Of a stretch of DNA of 64,000 bases, positions 52,680-61,114 are shown piece by piece. A program made the translations under genes and the position numbers. Below the pieces are notes generated by a model. It was not told the origin of the DNA and did not search any database. It saw only the letters and a program-made list of their open reading frames with translations. Numbering within the stretch: the stretch's first letter is position 1; every line of letters starts with the position of its first letter. Origin of the DNA: Betaproteobacteria bacterium GR16-43 (GTDB lineage: Bacteria > Pseudomonadota > Gammaproteobacteria > Burkholderiales > Usitatibacteraceae); the NCBI GenBank assembly GCA_001953215.1, contig CP019169.1, positions 3,410,001 through 3,474,000 of the forward strand, given 5' to 3'.

Positions 52680-52695
52680 TGTGAACTAGATCACT
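52680..52695. promoter_or_regulatory. CRP/Clp-like binding site in the divergent promoter region
   Basis: TGTGA-N6-TCACT, one base from the consensus TGTGA-N6-TCACA of the CRP/Clp family, in the gap between the peptide array (leftwards) and the first HD-GYP gene (rightwards). The 52469-52740 gap otherwise holds a long leader for the peptide array and a T-rich patch; I see no other gene in it. Confidence 0.5.
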
Positions 52696-52740
52696 TGGCG
52701 AAGCATCCTAAAAAGTTTTTTTGCGCTGAATCAATAACTT

Positions 52741-54627
52741 GTGAACGCGTCATCAGATCTTTCTCTCCTGGTTGCCAAGTCTCGCCCCGAGGACAGTTCG
52801 GAGGTTCGGGACGCGCTCATCCGTGTGTCCGATGAGATAAGGGAGCGACTTCGAACTGGAGCAACGGCTTCGGCCGAGTACATGACTTCAGCAATTGGCA
52901 CGCTCAAAGGGATCGAAGGCAACGCCAATGCCGAATTGCGGATCAATTGCCTCCTGGATGCAGCACAGTATTTCTATGTCGCAGGTCAGGCATTTTCGGC
53001 AATAGATCCAGTTCTTGCCGCAATCGAGCTTGCGACTCGAGTCAACCAACGTGCATTGCTGAGGAAAGCACTGACGGTGATCGGAATCACCTATGCGGAT
53101 ACAGGGAACATGTCCCGCGCAATTGAATGCTATGAACAAGCGCTGGCCCTTGTGGAAGAACTCAACGAAAAGCATTCGGAATGTAGCGTCTGGCTAAATC
53201 TTGGCGTGGCACTTTTGTACTGCGCACTGTATCGGGACGCAATTGCGTGCTTTGAGCACGTCATAAATCTGACGGGCGGCGATCCGGTGCTCAGACATTT
53301 TCGGGCACCGGCCTTTGCAAATATCGCACTCTGCTCTTTGCACATGGAGGACTTTGGTCGCGGTTTGCGAGCGGCGGAAACCTCTGTGAAGGAGCGTGGC
53401 GACCCGACAAGCGCCTCTGAGGCACTTTCGCGTGTGCTAGCTGAGAACAACTACACGCGCCTTCTTCTTGAGGTCAACAGTATCGACCGAGCGAAGGAGC
53501 GGAGCGAATTGGCCCGGAGGTTTGCCAAACAATCTGGATCATTGCGCGCCGAACTTTCAGCATCCATCGCTGAGGGACTGTACGAGGTGCATGCCGGCAA
53601 GGTTGATGTCGGCACATCACGGCTCACATCGGCTTTGGAGCGCGCTCGCATGATGCGCGGCTCAATGCTGAGGGAGGTATTGATCGCGCTGGTAAAGGCA
53701 TACGAAATTGCCGGCCAACCGCAGCGCGCTCTCATCTATCTGCGCGAGATGATGGAGGTGACTCGGAATACTCAGCAGGAAAACGCGCTAAAACACCTTC
53801 GAATTCATCTCGAACAACTTGGACAGGCCTACGAAGGACCTCAGGTCGGAACTACCCCGTTGGAACGACGCGAGGCCGCGCTTAGAGGAAAGATTGCAGA
53901 GCAGGAATTGTTCAAGTCGCGAATTGAGATGCTCGAGCGTCTTGCGGTCACTGCGGAGCTAAGGGACGACTCGACAGGAGAGCACTCTTATCGGGTTGGA
54001 AAGCTGTCTGCATTGATCGCCAACGAGTTCGGATGTGATGAAGACACCTGTTACATGATCGAACTCGCAGCGCGGCTTCACGACATTGGAAAGATTGGCG
54101 TGCCAGACGCCATTCTCCTCAAACCCGACAAGCTCAATCTCGCTGAACGGCAGATCATGCGCACCCACACAACCGTTGGCGCTGAACTGCTTTCAAAAAG
54201 CAATATTCCTCACATGCAGATGGCAGAAGAGATCGCTCGGGCGCATCACGAATGGTGGGATGGAACCGGCTACCCTGGAAATCTTTCCGGCAGTGCAATT
54301 CCACTAGCGGCTCGCATTACTGCGATTGCCGATGTATACGATGCGTTGACTCACAAGCGCCCCTACAAGGAGGCATGGCCTATTGCTGCCGCTCTTGTGG
54401 AAATTGAGTCGCTAAAAGGAAAACAGTTCGATCCTCAACTTACGGATCACTTCCTCGTCCTAATCTCGCGTCTTCGGGACGAACATCCGGACGTTGACAA
54501 GTTTTTGGGGCAAGCTGCGCGATCGTCACCGTTCTTGAGAGCTAGATCGAAGATTTGGGATACCCTTCAACGATCAAAGAACGCCGATGGCACAGGTAGC
54601 GATAGTCGACTAGATCTCCAACGGTAG
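52741..54627 (+). CDS. TPR-HD-GYP protein 1, predicted cyclic-di-GMP phosphodiesterase
   Basis: A 628-residue soluble protein. Residues about 60-370 are tetratricopeptide repeats (for example TVIGITYADTGNMSRAIECYEQALAL and VWLNLGVALLYCALYRDAIACFEHV); residues about 395-590 are an HD-GYP phosphodiesterase domain with the metal pair in RLHDIGKIGVPD (about 446) and the signature HHEWWDGTGYP (about 502). No transmembrane or receiver domain, so the TPR part is the probable input. A TAA lies two codons before the GTG, fixing the longest start; no clear ribosome site. It is AT-richer than the core genome and paralogous to the next gene. Confidence 0.88.
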   Translation: MNASSDLSLLVAKSRPEDSSEVRDALIRVSDEIRERLRTGATASAEYMTSAIGTLKGIEGNANAELRINCLLDAAQYFYVAGQAFSAIDPVLAAIELATRVNQRALLRKALTVIGITYADTGNMSRAIECYEQALALVEELNEKHSECSVWLNLGVALLYCALYRDAIACFEHVINLTGGDPVLRHFRAPAFANIALCSLHMEDFGRGLRAAETSVKERGDPTSASEALSRVLAENNYTRLLLEVNSIDRAKERSELARRFAKQSGSLRAELSASIAEGLYEVHAGKVDVGTSRLTSALERARMMRGSMLREVLIALVKAYEIAGQPQRALIYLREMMEVTRNTQQENALKHLRIHLEQLGQAYEGPQVGTTPLERREAALRGKIAEQELFKSRIEMLERLAVTAELRDDSTGEHSYRVGKLSALIANEFGCDEDTCYMIELAARLHDIGKIGVPDAILLKPDKLNLAERQIMRTHTTVGAELLSKSNIPHMQMAEEIARAHHEWWDGTGYPGNLSGSAIPLAARITAIADVYDALTHKRPYKEAWPIAAALVEIESLKGKQFDPQLTDHFLVLISRLRDEHPDVDKFLGQAARSSPFLRARSKIWDTLQRSKNADGTGSDSRLDLQR

Positions 54628-54703
54628 CGTTGTCGGCGTCGCGGGAACCTCACGTCGGGTCCAAAGCAGAAGCTGGTCAACTCGATCTTGGCGAGGCGAG
54701 TCG

Positions 54704-56557
54704 GTGGGCACTGTTCGATCTCATGATCTATCTGCACTTCTGCGAGCTGGCCGTCCGGCCAACGATCCCGCGGTCAAGACCGCGCTAATCGCGCTTTCGA
54801 AGGAGATACGCTCCCGACTGATCTCAGGCTCACGAGAGTCTCGAGACTTCTTCATTTCGTCCGCCGAATCCATCGGCCGCCTCAAGGGGTCGACACACAG
54901 GAGCGTTAGAGCCGATTGCCTCCTAGACTGCTGCAAGTTTCTCTACGTTTGTGGGGACTCCGCAATCGCACTGGAGTCAGCGCGACAAGCCTGCGAACTG
55001 GCGAGCAAACTGGGTGACGCCCCAAGAGAGCGCACCGCTCTTAACACTTTAGGAATTCTGTATGCGGACACGGCCAACTTTGTCCAGGCCGTCGAGTGCT
55101 ACTCGCGCGCGCTCGAACTCGCTCGAAAATTAGATCTCCCTGAGCCCGAGTCAGGAACTTGGATCAACCTCGCTGTGGCGCTGTCGTACATGTCGCGCTA
55201 TCAGGAGGCGCTTGAGTGCCTCGACAGAGCGGCAACTCGTGCGCGCGATGCTGGAAGTTGGGCGCCGATACTCATTCGCAAGGTGGCACACAACGAATCG
55301 ATTTGCTGGTTTCATCTTGGGGAGCTGAATCTTGCTCGCGAGCGGGCTGAGTTCAGCATTTTCGGAGCAAGTGAACCCGCCGACTCCACTGAACTTTTCT
55401 CAAGACTGGTCCGAGAACACAATTACGTTCGAATCTTGCTGGATCTCGGCGAGTTTTCGTTGGCTCGAAATCGCGTGAGCATAGTCACCAAGTTTGCATT
55501 TGGCGCTGACACCGCGCGCGCGCACGAAATGCAATCCGTAGTCCGCGGCATCGTTGAAGCCTACTGTGGGGATTTTTCCAAGGGCGTTGCCGAAGTAGCG
55601 GCGCTCTTAGACAAACTTGGGGCATCGCAGACGACCCATCACGATGCCTTGGTGGCGTTGGCACGAGCGCATGAAAGAGCCGGAAATCACGGAAAGGCCC
55701 TGGAATACTTGCATCGACTATTGATCCTGCATCAATCGAGGCGGCAGCAATCCGCACTACTTCACATTGCGAATGCAGGAGCGACGAATCGATTGAAGCA
55801 CTCTTCTCAGTTGGACCTAGCACCACTGCAAGTCCGACATTCTCGTCTCCAAGCGGCCGTCGCTGAAGGAAGACGAATTGGCACGCAGCTCGACATGCTT
55901 GAACGTCTCGCCATCACTGCGGACCTTCGAGATGACTCGTCTGGAGCGCACGGATTTCGCGTTGGAAGATTGTCGTCCCTGCTGGCGGTCGAGTTGGGTT
56001 GGAGCGAAGTTGACAGCAATGCCATTGAACTCGCGGCGCGGTTGCATGACATTGGGAAGACTGGAATCCCGGATCGCGTTGTTCTCAGTAGCGAGATCTT
56101 GCAGCGTGATGAGCGCCGACTTATGAATACTCACGCTGAGATCGGTGCGGAGCTCCTAGCAAAGAGCAACGTACCCCAGATTCAATTGGCGGAAGAAATC
56201 GCCCGATGCCACCACGAACGCTGGGACGGAAGCGGCTATCCGAACCAACTCGCGGGAAAGCGAATTCCAATTTCCGCGAGAATCGTCGCCCTGGCAGACG
56301 TATTCGATGCTATGACACACGGTCGGCCCTACGAGCAGGAACTGTCGATCGAAGATGCACTAGATGAGATTGGCCGGCTGTCGGGCAGGCACTTCGATCC
56401 GTCTATTACAGGTCCATTCCAGGCGCTCATTCGCCGATTGGTGCAAGGGCACGCGGACCTAGACTCCTATCTTGGAGAGGCGAGTCGGAAGTCGCCGTTC
56501 TTTGTCGCCAGGGGCCGAATCCAGCGGCTCCTCGACGACGCTCAGGCAGGGTCCTGA
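54704..56557 (+). CDS. TPR-HD-GYP protein 2, predicted cyclic-di-GMP phosphodiesterase
   Basis: A 617-residue paralogue of the preceding protein, aligned over the whole length from DLSALLRAGRP. TPR motifs occupy about 60-370 (LNTLGILYADTANFVQAVECYSRALEL, INLAVALSYMSRYQEALECLDRA); the HD-GYP domain has RLHDIGKTGIPD (about 447) and HHERWDGSGYP (about 503), both complete. GTG 54704 has GAGG upstream. Seventy-six bases separate the two genes. A tandem duplication followed by divergence, suggesting two related inputs. Confidence 0.87.
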   Translation: MGTVRSHDLSALLRAGRPANDPAVKTALIALSKEIRSRLISGSRESRDFFISSAESIGRLKGSTHRSVRADCLLDCCKFLYVCGDSAIALESARQACELASKLGDAPRERTALNTLGILYADTANFVQAVECYSRALELARKLDLPEPESGTWINLAVALSYMSRYQEALECLDRAATRARDAGSWAPILIRKVAHNESICWFHLGELNLARERAEFSIFGASEPADSTELFSRLVREHNYVRILLDLGEFSLARNRVSIVTKFAFGADTARAHEMQSVVRGIVEAYCGDFSKGVAEVAALLDKLGASQTTHHDALVALARAHERAGNHGKALEYLHRLLILHQSRRQQSALLHIANAGATNRLKHSSQLDLAPLQVRHSRLQAAVAEGRRIGTQLDMLERLAITADLRDDSSGAHGFRVGRLSSLLAVELGWSEVDSNAIELAARLHDIGKTGIPDRVVLSSEILQRDERRLMNTHAEIGAELLAKSNVPQIQLAEEIARCHHERWDGSGYPNQLAGKRIPISARIVALADVFDAMTHGRPYEQELSIEDALDEIGRLSGRHFDPSITGPFQALIRRLVQGHADLDSYLGEASRKSPFFVARGRIQRLLDDAQAGS

Positions 56558-56570
56558 CCCTCCATGACGT

Positions 56571-56599
56571 TTGACCATAATCGCCCAAAACGTTAAAAT
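56571..56599 (+). promoter_or_regulatory. Promoter of tRNA-Asn
   Basis: -35 TTGACC (56571-56576), 17-base spacer, -10 TAAAAT (56594-56599), 13 bases before the tRNA 5' end. Confidence 0.7.
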
Positions 56600-56611
56600 C
56601 ATTGGCTCAAT

Positions 56612-56687
56612 TCCCCGATAGCTCAGCTGGTAGAGCGACGGACTGTTAATCCGCAGGTCCCTGGTTCGAGTCCAGGTCGGGGAGCCA
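56612..56687 (+). tRNA. tRNA-Asn (GTT)
   Basis: A 76-base tRNA with acceptor stem TCCCCGA/TCGGGGA, D-loop AGCTCAGCTGGTAGAGC, anticodon loop CTGTTAA (anticodon GTT at 56645-56647), T-arm CTGGTTCGAGTCCAG and an encoded CCA end. Its 3' part is repeated at 60919-60966. Confidence 0.97.
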
Positions 56688-56690
56688 AAT
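56643..56690. repeat. Attachment site copy 1 (in tRNA-Asn)
   Basis: Forty-eight bases, from the anticodon stem to three bases past CCA, identical to 60919-60966. Integration into the 3' end of a tRNA is the usual habit of tyrosine-recombinase elements, and an integrase remnant starts 74 bases inside. Confidence 0.85.
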
Positions 56691-56763
56691 CTCCTGATTC
56701 GTCGGCACATTTTCCCGACTCCACAAGTCCACCGGTTTTCCGGTCAACCTTGGGGAGAACGAA

Positions 56764-57055
56764 GTGAAAACGACGAGTCCGATTCAAACCGCCGCAGTAT
56801 TTCCCGATACCACGGCACGCGCTCCAGCCCGCACCCTCTTGGTAGCTGCGGATGGAATCGCGGCACGCCTCCGCAGTCTCGCGGAACGGCCCCAATCAGT
56901 GACGGTGCGCAACCTGATCGAACGGTTTATGGCGAACTACGCCGCGACCACGAAGGGCGACCCATCTTCAAGACCAAGGGCCGCCAGCGGCCAAAGACAC
57001 CCGCCACCATTAACCGCTATCACGCGGCCCTGTCGGGCGTGTCGACTGAACCTTA
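56764..57055 (+). pseudogene. Tyrosine recombinase (integrase) remnant
   Basis: GTG 56764 begins a frame with SVTVRNLIERFMANYAATT, the start of a core-binding domain. A second frame continues with RPIFKTKGRQRPKTPATINRYH and AALSGVS, again integrase core-binding sequence, before a stop at about 57055. The catalytic domain is absent. A deletion/frameshift has left only about 95 codons beside the tRNA. Confidence 0.7.
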
Positions 57056-57058
57056 GAG

Positions 57059-57868
57059 TTAGGGCCGGAGTTGCGCAGCACTTTGCGCAAGCAATAGGTC
57101 CATTCCTTCGATTGCGACTCCAATATCCGTGCCCACCATCAGCTTCTTGTGTTCGTAGTATTCGATTCCAATGCCAACCAAAGGAAACCCGCGCCGACTA
57201 TCTCCGGATTCCTCATACAAAACGAAAATTGGTGCGCCACTCATTCCATGCGGCTTGGGGAAGTGCGAAATTCGTCCGTGAGAATCGCGCCCCTTCTTTC
57301 GATTGAAGGGAAGCACTAGGTGCATTTCCTGGGATAGGCCCATACGTTCGTAGTCGCCGTCACCTGCGGGGTCACTGCGGTAGGCATACGCGGTGACCGT
57401 GACAGACTTCGCGTCACGATCCACCTCGCTTTTTTTCTCCGGAAATCCGTTAATGATGTAGTGCCGCCCACTGCGCGGGAGGTACTGCGGCCTCAGGTAC
57501 GAGGCGTCCACTGCGAACTTATCAACCTCCCGAAATGGTGGCCGTATGTCTTCGTGAAGCTTCACTACGCCAACATCAGCCAAGTCCGAAGCACGCTGCT
57601 CTAGTGAGCTTGTTCGCATCAGAGTTCCATACACATGAACTCGTGTGCTCGGGGCACCGTAGAAATAAAGGCCGGTCTCAAGAGCTTGATCAAGTACATG
57701 CGCAGCGGACACTAGAAAGTGCGCCCCAGCCCTAGCTACAAGGAACGCAGTGCCAAACAGTACGGGGCGGCCTTGCTCGTCGTCATGGTATAGCGGAATG
57801 GAGAACCGTCCGAGTAGTTCCGCCGCGCCAGCGATCGTTTCTTCCCACCTGTCGTCTGCGTCGATCAC
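57059..57868 (-). CDS. Trypsin-like serine protease (island gene 4)
   Basis: A 269-residue chymotrypsin-fold protease without signal peptide, so cytosolic. Triad: His57 in FLVSAAHVLD, Asp98 in ASDLADVGVVKL and Ser210 in PHGMSGAPIF. The C-terminal part continues with LVGIGIEYYEHKKLMVGTDIGVAIEGM. Last gene of the leftward operon, 13 bases after the HEPN-like gene. Trypsin-like effectors occur in several phage-defence systems; here that role is inference from the island context. Confidence 0.8.
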   Translation of the reverse strand: MIDADDRWEETIAGAAELLGRFSIPLYHDDEQGRPVLFGTAFLVARAGAHFLVSAAHVLDQALETGLYFYGAPSTRVHVYGTLMRTSSLEQRASDLADVGVVKLHEDIRPPFREVDKFAVDASYLRPQYLPRSGRHYIINGFPEKKSEVDRDAKSVTVTAYAYRSDPAGDGDYERMGLSQEMHLVLPFNRKKGRDSHGRISHFPKPHGMSGAPIFVLYEESGDSRRGFPLVGIGIEYYEHKKLMVGTDIGVAIEGMDLLLAQSAAQLRP

Positions 57869-57881
57869 AGGTGACGAATTT

Positions 57882-58664
57882 TCATTTCAACTCGCTGGAA
57901 ATCCATGCACTCAGCTTTCCCGCAAGTTCCGCTTGCTCGGGAAAAACCAGGAACGATGCATGAACAGCGTCATCCGTCACTGGGTCCACGCTCGTTGGAT
58001 GGCCAGCGTCATTGCGAGTCGTTCGAATCTGCTGCCCGAAGGCATTCCAGTAGGCTTCAAATTCTTCACGCAACTCTCTCGGGAGGTCGGCCTTCCTCAT
58101 CTCAAGAAATTGATATATCGCATCTAGCACGGTCTTTATTCGCCAATCGGAAAGCTTGCTCGGCACACCATGCCCAAGGCTGTTGAGCTTCGCCGTTAGT
58201 TGATCGCGGAGATCGAGGATCACGCTTTCGGCGGCACAACCAATCATCACTGCCGCAGCCTTTATGTAGTTCGAATTAAAACAGTCGAGAGCTTCGAGCA
58301 GGTAGGAATTCGCCACCGGATTCAAAGTTGCCTTGGTGCTGAGATTACGAAGATAGCCAGCAGGATTTCCCGGATCACGGCTTAGTCGTTCGAGCGCACG
58401 ACGACCGCGATCAGTGAAGTGAAAAAATGGCGGATCTGGATTCCTGAGATTTAGTCCCCAGGCGAATATCCCTGTGCGAAGCAAGTCGTGAAACTCGGTG
58501 AGAATCGCCTCTTCCAGATTTGGGTGACCGTGCGTGGGGCCGAACGACCTCAATACCTCACCAAGGACTGATCCACTCTGAAGATTTCCACCCCCATTCT
58601 TTGGCCGTTGAGCTTCCGCAGCCTGGAGGATTGCTTCTCGAATCTTTGCACCTGGCGCTGACAT
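57882..58664 (-). CDS. HEPN-like helical protein (island gene 3)
   Basis: A 260-residue protein, mostly helical. The central AAAVMIGCAAESVILDLRDQL helix and the C-terminal RTTRNDAGHP (Arg217-x4-His222) match the pattern of HEPN domains, whose R-x4-6-H motif forms RNase active sites in many toxins and abortive-infection proteins. The N-terminal ~100 residues could be a winged helix (FHFTDRGRRALERL). Three bases separate it from the preceding gene. Activity is inferred from the motif only. Confidence 0.65.
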   Translation of the reverse strand: MSAPGAKIREAILQAAEAQRPKNGGGNLQSGSVLGEVLRSFGPTHGHPNLEEAILTEFHDLLRTGIFAWGLNLRNPDPPFFHFTDRGRRALERLSRDPGNPAGYLRNLSTKATLNPVANSYLLEALDCFNSNYIKAAAVMIGCAAESVILDLRDQLTAKLNSLGHGVPSKLSDWRIKTVLDAIYQFLEMRKADLPRELREEFEAYWNAFGQQIRTTRNDAGHPTSVDPVTDDAVHASFLVFPEQAELAGKLSAWISSELK

Positions 58665-58667
58665 GAC

Positions 58668-59585
58668 TCAGAGTGGAAATGCTGATTTGGCGTGGAAAGG
58701 AAACTTCGCTTTCACAAACTCCACCATCACTTCACCGATCTTCTTTTTTGACTGAGCCGTCAACGAATACACCATTTGTTCAAACGACTCATCCAGTATC
58801 TGCCATTTGCCGTGCCAAGCATCGGGCATTAGCACGTCCGGTGGCTGTAGTGCGGGAAGAAGGCGGTGGAGCATCCATCCGATTTCGCTAAAGCGGTTCA
58901 TAAATAGCGCGTAGGAACCTTCCTTGAACTTCGGGACGATGGGCAAGGGCTCTGTGCCCTTCATGTAGGCCATAGCCTGCGCTGCGGAGAGCCGTGCACC
59001 GTGTGTCTCCCAATCGAACAAGGCGTCCCACATTGCCAGTTCCTCCACGCTCTCAGGTTTGAGGCCGCTTTTCTTTCCAGTCATCTGCTGGCGCACCTCA
59101 AACTCATTGTCCATGCGCTTACGCTTGATCTTCTTCACTAGACTCGGATCGAATTGCTCAGACGGGTCTATGCCGTCTATCTTGTCGAAGTCAGTCAACT
59201 TCTGCAGGGCCGCCGAAGTCAGTACTAGTTCATCAAAAATATTTCGAAGGTGGCCATATCCCTGATAGGGATAGCCCAATTGCGCCGCGCATTCCGCACC
59301 GCATAGCCCCTGAAATGCAACCGCAATTCGAGGGACGAATCGGGGATAGTTGGCCGACAGAGGGATTGTTACCTTCGGTGCCACCGCTGTGTTGCCCAAC
59401 TCCACCGTCTCTAGATAGAAGCACTTGAAGGCGTCGGATAGGGTCCGATGACCCCAGAACTTTGAGACCGCCTGTTCGTGTGCATTCTCGGCATCACGAA
59501 GCGTGGCAAGCCGTGCGAACTGCACTCCATCTACCTCGGAGATGGATTCAAGGCGCTTCTGGAATTCATCAATAGGTAGAGCCAT
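58668..59585 (-). CDS. Unknown helical protein (island gene 2)
   Basis: A 305-residue protein without recognised family, largely helical: VAFQGLCGAECAAQLGYPYQGYGHLRNIF in the first half and DNEFEVRQQMTGKKSGLKPESVEELAMWD in the second. No signal peptide or membrane helix. ATG 59585 follows AAGGTCACC. Lying between a kinase and a HEPN-like gene in one tight operon, it may be a sensor or kinase target; unproven. Confidence 0.6.
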   Translation of the reverse strand: MALPIDEFQKRLESISEVDGVQFARLATLRDAENAHEQAVSKFWGHRTLSDAFKCFYLETVELGNTAVAPKVTIPLSANYPRFVPRIAVAFQGLCGAECAAQLGYPYQGYGHLRNIFDELVLTSAALQKLTDFDKIDGIDPSEQFDPSLVKKIKRKRMDNEFEVRQQMTGKKSGLKPESVEELAMWDALFDWETHGARLSAAQAMAYMKGTEPLPIVPKFKEGSYALFMNRFSEIGWMLHRLLPALQPPDVLMPDAWHGKWQILDESFEQMVYSLTAQSKKKIGEVMVEFVKAKFPFHAKSAFPL

Positions 59586-59607
59586 GGTGACCTTGACTAA
59601 CGAGCCT

Positions 59608-60855
59608 CTACGGCGTGCCGCGAATCGCGGCCCGCGCCCGTTCCTGGGCTTGAGCCGCTTCGAGTTGTTTGCGTAGCTTCTCCTCCTGCGCAGCCTGATG
59701 GTTGCGCATGGCCTGCTCCAACTCCCGAGCATACAAGTCTGCAGTCGGAGCCAGATATCCGATGAACTGATTCACCCCGACGGGGGCCTGCGTTTCGGAA
59801 CAACGCGCATATGCATGGTCACCGCGAAATTCCCACGCGCCCTCGCAAAATGTATTCAATCCAGAACCACCAACGTGCCGGAAGCAATTGATCCACCCCT
59901 GATTCACAGGTTGTGAGAGTTGCAGGACGAGATGTTTGCCGTCCCAATCACTTCGCGAGCGGTCAACCGTGATGGGGTTCTTAACAAGCGCGTCAGCCCA
60001 TTCCTCTACGGGTACTACCGAGGCTCTTAGGCGCTCGATTTCCCTTGCTTCAGCTACCTGCGCAGCCTTCACCCTAATCGCCATCCGCATCTCTTCAGCG
60101 GTGGAGTATCTGTTCTCGGGTTTGTACTGAAGCGCCTTGCTCACCACTTCATCAAGGAATGCGAACTCCTTTATGAACTGCGCGATTCGTGGATAGTCCG
60201 CCCCGTTGGGGACGCTCCCTGTGATCGATTCATTAATCATGAGACCTATTGCGAACACATCAGCCCGCGTGTCCACAGGGTGCCCCTTTATCTTTTGCTC
60301 CGGTGCGCAGTAGGTAAAGTTAGCTAAGCGATCATGTTTCTGCGTCTTCACCGCTTCAATCAAGTCGTCTTCGGTGAAGTGAGCAATTCCAAAATCCGCG
60401 ATGATCGGTCGTGTTCCGTCGTGCAGGATGTTTTCGGGTTTCAGATCGCGATGGGTCACACCTCGCCCATGCGCAGCGGATAGTGCCTCAAGGATGCCGT
60501 CGAACTCGGTAATTGCTTGTTCCCCCGTAAACCGCTTGGCCATCAGGTTCCGCAGCGTTTGGGGGTACCTTCGCATCACATAGAAGGGTGCACCGCCTGC
60601 CTCCTTTGGGGCCACGCCCGCGTCCAGGACACGCAAAATCCCTGGGTGGCGGTCAGCCGAACAAAAGGCAATCTCATTCTGAAAGCGGCCGCGCTTTTCC
60701 CGTGAGTTGACCAACTCCGGCTTGAGTATCTTCACCGCGACCTCAATGCCGTCCGGTCCGATCGCCGAAAAAACAAATCCGTTTCCACCTGGGGCGATCT
60801 GCTTCCCTACCGTGTAGTCGCCGGAAATAGTCGAAAGAGTTTTTATCCCGGCCAT
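59608..60855 (-). CDS. Hanks-type Ser/Thr protein kinase (island gene 1)
   Basis: A 415-residue cytosolic kinase. Residues 10-290 hold all catalytic motifs: glycine loop PGGNGFVF, Lys42 in VAVKILK, HRDLKPEN (135-142), DFG (154-156) and YCAPEQ in the activation segment. The C-terminal region has a small beta-rich domain (WINCFRHVGGSG ... FCEGAWEFRGD) and a coiled coil (AQEEKLRKQLEAAQAQERA). No transmembrane helix or PASTA domain, unlike cell-wall kinases. First gene of the four-gene island operon; stand-alone kinases of this kind occur in defence islands. Confidence 0.85.
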   Translation of the reverse strand: MAGIKTLSTISGDYTVGKQIAPGGNGFVFSAIGPDGIEVAVKILKPELVNSREKRGRFQNEIAFCSADRHPGILRVLDAGVAPKEAGGAPFYVMRRYPQTLRNLMAKRFTGEQAITEFDGILEALSAAHGRGVTHRDLKPENILHDGTRPIIADFGIAHFTEDDLIEAVKTQKHDRLANFTYCAPEQKIKGHPVDTRADVFAIGLMINESITGSVPNGADYPRIAQFIKEFAFLDEVVSKALQYKPENRYSTAEEMRMAIRVKAAQVAEAREIERLRASVVPVEEWADALVKNPITVDRSRSDWDGKHLVLQLSQPVNQGWINCFRHVGGSGLNTFCEGAWEFRGDHAYARCSETQAPVGVNQFIGYLAPTADLYARELEQAMRNHQAAQEEKLRKQLEAAQAQERARAAIRGTP

Positions 60856-60918
60856 AGCGCCCCCTGCCGTCCGTTGTTTGTTGGAGTATATTGGCGTCCC
60901 GTGGAGGCGGGGAATGGG

Positions 60919-60966
60919 CTGTTAATCCGCAGGTCCCTGGTTCGAGTCCAGGTCGGGGAGCCAAAT
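60919..60966. repeat. Attachment site copy 2 (tRNA-Asn 3' half)
   Basis: Exact copy of 56643-56690. The 5' half of the tRNA is missing, so this is not a gene. It marks the far border of the 4.3-kb element. The 60856-61030 stretch holds the island operon's promoter side and this repeat, and no gene. Confidence 0.85.
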
Positions 60967-61030
60967 TCCTTCTAGTGTCAGCCGCTTCCAAAGCGCGGAG
61001 CGCACCCTTCAGAACTCCGGAGTGTGCCCA

Positions 61031-61114
61031 ATGTCTGACCCTACGAATTTCGCCGCCTCCGATGCCATCACGGCATTCGTGAATTTCTGGCGCGACTGCC
61101 CGAAACCCAAATGA
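61031..61114 (+). CDS. Possible 27-residue peptide upstream of the metalloprotease
   Basis: ATG 61031 opens a short frame (SDPTNFAASDAITAFVNFW, then RDCPKPK) whose TGA overlaps the next gene's ATG (ATGA). The coupling is the only support; no clear ribosome site and no family. It may be a leader or chance frame. Confidence 0.3.
   Translation: MSDPTNFAASDAITAFVNFWRDCPKPK

Noticed and set aside
56623-56895. Minus-strand frame containing APRPGLEPGTCGL over the tRNA
   Set aside because: This phrase is the well-known false translation of the reverse strand of a tRNA 3' half; it also appears at the repeat near 60950. Not a gene.
60919-60966. Possible second tRNA-Asn gene
   Set aside because: Only the 3' half is present; acceptor 5' strand and D-arm are missing. 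It is an attachment-site copy.
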